A stretch of DNA of 64,000 bases from a virus. Made by a program: the position numbers and the translations under genes. The stretch lies in IMG/VR virus record IMGVR_UViG_3300035188_001379, positions 1-64,000 of that record; one strand, written 5' to 3'. The notes under the pieces are model-generated. The model had not been told where the DNA came from. It made no database searches and saw nothing but the letters and a program-made list of their open reading frames with translations. Each line of letters opens with the position of its first letter. Position 1 is the first letter of the stretch. Below are positions 62,563-64,000 of the stretch, in pieces.

Positions 62563-62951
62563 GTCACAGCGTAAACATCAAAACACAGTTCAAAAACATC
62601 CAAAACCTGCTAGGGCAGTTCACTCAAGCAGGCTGGGCTATCGAGCAAAACACAAAATGCCGCACATATCCTTCCGATCCTAGGCGTGACGAAGTGCATA
62701 CGTATGTGGCTAAGAACCCTAAAAATACTGGGTATGACATAGGGATCGATATTGACTCAGAAGGTAACGCATACTTTGTGTGCGATTTCTTCGACAGCAG
62801 TATTGAAAAACAGCTCGGCCAAAACTTGCAAAATATCAAGCAAGGGTATACATTGACCGAGATTCAGAGGCAGCTAGATGCAGAGAACTTTGCGTACTCT
62901 GTAGAAGAGCTTGCAACTGGAGAGAAAGTCCTAACCGCATACAGAAACTAA
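62559..62951 (+). CDS. Ycf35 / DUF1257-like protein
   Basis: A 130-residue protein. MSHSVNIKTQFKNIQNLL at the start, GYDIGIDIDSEGNAYFVCDF in the middle and LGQNLQNIKQGYTLTEIQRQ near the end match the layout of Ycf35/DUF1257 proteins (N-terminal helix-strand, GY-IGF-type strand, then Q-YA--V-type helices). It follows the Ycf46-like gene in the same operon, and a DUF2997-like gene comes two genes later. Biochemical function unknown. Confidence 0.72.
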   Translation: MSHSVNIKTQFKNIQNLLGQFTQAGWAIEQNTKCRTYPSDPRRDEVHTYVAKNPKNTGYDIGIDIDSEGNAYFVCDFFDSSIEKQLGQNLQNIKQGYTLTEIQRQLDAENFAYSVEELATGEKVLTAYRN

Positions 62952-62955
62952 CATC

Positions 62956-63243
62956 ATGGAAATTGAAGACAACGGGTTCGAAATCATTAAGTCCAAAGTA
63001 GTCAAAAGCTTAAAAGACTTTTTGATCAAAGATACACTAGCTAAGACAGGTGAAACTCCTGTCGTTTGTGAGATGCACGTGCCTTATCACCAGGTCTCAG
63101 CTGATAAAGATGAGACTGGTACTGCACAGGCGGTAATTACCTATGTGGTAAACTACATCAAAGAAAGAAAGCACACAGTGCGTGTAAAGTTCCAGTATGA
63201 CGCCAAAGGCAAAGTAGATAGAAGCTCGCTTGTATATGTCTAA
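62956..63243 (+). CDS. Small hypothetical protein in the Ycf35 operon
   Basis: A 95-residue protein with a basic N-terminal helix and an alternating-strand second half (TAQAVITYVVNYIKERKHTV). It lies between the Ycf35-like and DUF2997-like genes and overlaps the latter by 8 nt. No family recognised. Confidence 0.55.
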   Translation: MEIEDNGFEIIKSKVVKSLKDFLIKDTLAKTGETPVVCEMHVPYHQVSADKDETGTAQAVITYVVNYIKERKHTVRVKFQYDAKGKVDRSSLVYV

Positions 63244-63436
63244 AAAAATAGTATTTAAGGTAGGTAAAGACGGTAACGCACAGATTGAATCTGTGGAAGG
63301 CTTCGGCTTTACTTGTTTAGACGCTACTAAATTCCTCGAGCATGCCCTAGGAGCAGCCGATGAGAGCAGCAGACGGTTGACAGACGAATACAATCAGCCT
63401 CTGGACGTTTCTGAGGAGCAGCACCTGCGGCACTAG
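63236..63436 (+). CDS. DUF2997-like small protein
   Basis: A 66-residue protein starting at ATG 63236 (MSKKIVFKVGKDGNAQ); a TTG two codons earlier is less likely. The pattern beta-strand with DGN, GFGFTCLDATKFLEHALG, then a C-terminal EYNQP matches DUF2997 (strand, C-D-T-FLE--LG). DUF2997 genes commonly accompany DUF1257 genes, as here. Confidence 0.68.
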   Translation: MSKKIVFKVGKDGNAQIESVEGFGFTCLDATKFLEHALGAADESSRRLTDEYNQPLDVSEEQHLRH

Positions 63437-63438
63437 CC

Positions 63439-63690
63439 ATGCTCACGACGATATACATCGACAAGCATGGTGATATAGTAGGTCTTGCTGACGACGTTAT
63501 TGATAAACTTAGGCTAGGTACCAAAGATGTTAAGCGTGTTTCTAACGTGGAGTTTGATCACGCTCAACAGTTATGGGTAGCCACAGACCTTGAAGGCAGG
63601 GTCATAGCGTCAGATCCTATTCGTAGCCGTGTAATAGACCTAGAAAGAGAATATTTCAACAGCTCTATCGAGCTCTCTTTCTCTAAGTAA
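63439..63690 (+). CDS. Small conserved-looking hypothetical protein
   Basis: An 83-residue protein (LTTIYIDKHGDIVGLADDV, RVSNVEFDHAQQLW). The pattern of short strands with a VEFD centre looks like small phage proteins I have seen without functional names. It is the last gene of the operon before a terminator. Confidence 0.55.
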   Translation: MLTTIYIDKHGDIVGLADDVIDKLRLGTKDVKRVSNVEFDHAQQLWVATDLEGRVIASDPIRSRVIDLEREYFNSSIELSFSK

Positions 63691-63703
63691 TTCCCCCACA
63701 AAC

Positions 63704-63738
63704 AGCCTGGCTGGGTCCAATTCCCGGTCAGGCTTTTT
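63704..63738 (+). terminator. Rho-independent terminator
   Basis: A 12-bp stem AGCCTGGCTGGG / CCCGGTCAGGCT with two G-U pairs and a 7-nt loop is followed by TTTTTATTTT. It closes the Ycf46-Ycf35-DUF2997 operon. Confidence 0.88.
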
Positions 63739-63743
63739 ATTTT

Positions 63744-64000
63744 ATGGAAAAAATACGTTTAGAGATACTTTTATTTGACCTTTTAAACCTAGGGCGTGTG
63801 AACATTGTTGAGCTGGTAAAAGACGGCGACATGTACTCGCTGTATGAAAATTATGGAGACAGAGAGTCTTCAGATTTGATTAATCACTGGGTAGAGTCTC
63901 ACAACAACCTAGAGGTTGCGCTAGCCAGATTCGAGGGGCTGGTAGCAGCACTACAAATGATAGGCTATAGGTTACCCAGCAATGGAGAAGAGTTGCAACT
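63744..64000 (+). CDS. Hypothetical protein, partial at right edge
   Basis: An open frame of 85 codons from ATG 63744 (MEKIRLEILLFDLLNLGR) to the window end, just after the terminator. It looks helical and acidic. The start directly after the T-run means that its message comes from read-through or a promoter within the terminator region. No family recognised from this fragment. Confidence 0.55.
   Translation, partial: MEKIRLEILLFDLLNLGRVNIVELVKDGDMYSLYENYGDRESSDLINHWVESHNNLEVALARFEGLVAALQMIGYRLPSNGEELQ

Noticed and set aside
1-64000. Alternative genetic code (recoded TAG or TGA)
   Set aside because: All three stop codons end well-supported genes that are followed closely by the next start, so the standard code fits.
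1-64000. CRISPR arrays, insertion sequences and integrase sites
   Set aside because: No regularly spaced repeats, transposase-like frames or integrase were found; the only repeats are the tape measure units, the triple 12-mer and the tmRNA promoter repeats.

Overview
The window is part of the genome of a large contractile-tailed (myovirus-type) bacteriophage. It has an HK97-type capsid block, a very long tail sheath gene, a tube, a 1445-residue tape measure, a complete baseplate set and a large terminase. Genes are packed tightly, often with 1-8 nt overlaps, and nearly all lie on the + strand. TAA, TAG and TGA are all used as stops, so no recoding is needed. Most genes start in an A/T-rich context (TTTATG, TATATG, ATTATG) without a Shine-Dalgarno sequence. 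The host cannot be named from the sequence.

Layout. 1-4847: two halves of an RNA polymerase beta-prime subunit (the first runs off the left edge) with three small genes between them. 4920-14071: virion-type proteins I mostly cannot name, several Gly/Ala-rich with membrane-like segments and many carrying a recurrent Lys-x-Ala motif. 14077-19937: prohead protease, internal/scaffold-like proteins, a putative decoration protein and the major capsid protein, closed by a strong terminator. 20043-26781: neck and connector genes, tail sheath and tail tube, again closed by a terminator. 26850-42428: spike, tail chaperone pair with a programmed -1 frameshift, tape measure, hub, a sigma-factor-like protein embedded in the tail operon, and gp25-, J- and other baseplate proteins. 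42454-52024: fibre and appendage proteins, including five diverged paralogues that share a short N-terminal motif. 52028-52790: a phage-encoded tmRNA with a 30-residue tag behind two repeated extended -10 elements, followed by an unexplained structured segment. 52793-64000: a mixed region with an unknown minus-strand gene, a Lys-x-Ala-rich protein, an AAA ATPase, the large terminase on the minus strand, a four-AT-hook protein, and an operon with a Ycf46-like AAA ATPase, a possible DUF3150 protein, a Ycf35/DUF1257 protein and a DUF2997 protein.

How it fits together. The split polymerase and the sigma-like protein suggest that the phage runs at least part of its own transcription. Sigma70-like promoters (TTG-type -35, 17-nt spacer, TAAAAT or TATAAT) precede several virion blocks. 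The tmRNA suggests that the phage also supplies its own ribosome rescue and tagging. Names given by family likeness come from reading motifs by eye; no database search was run.
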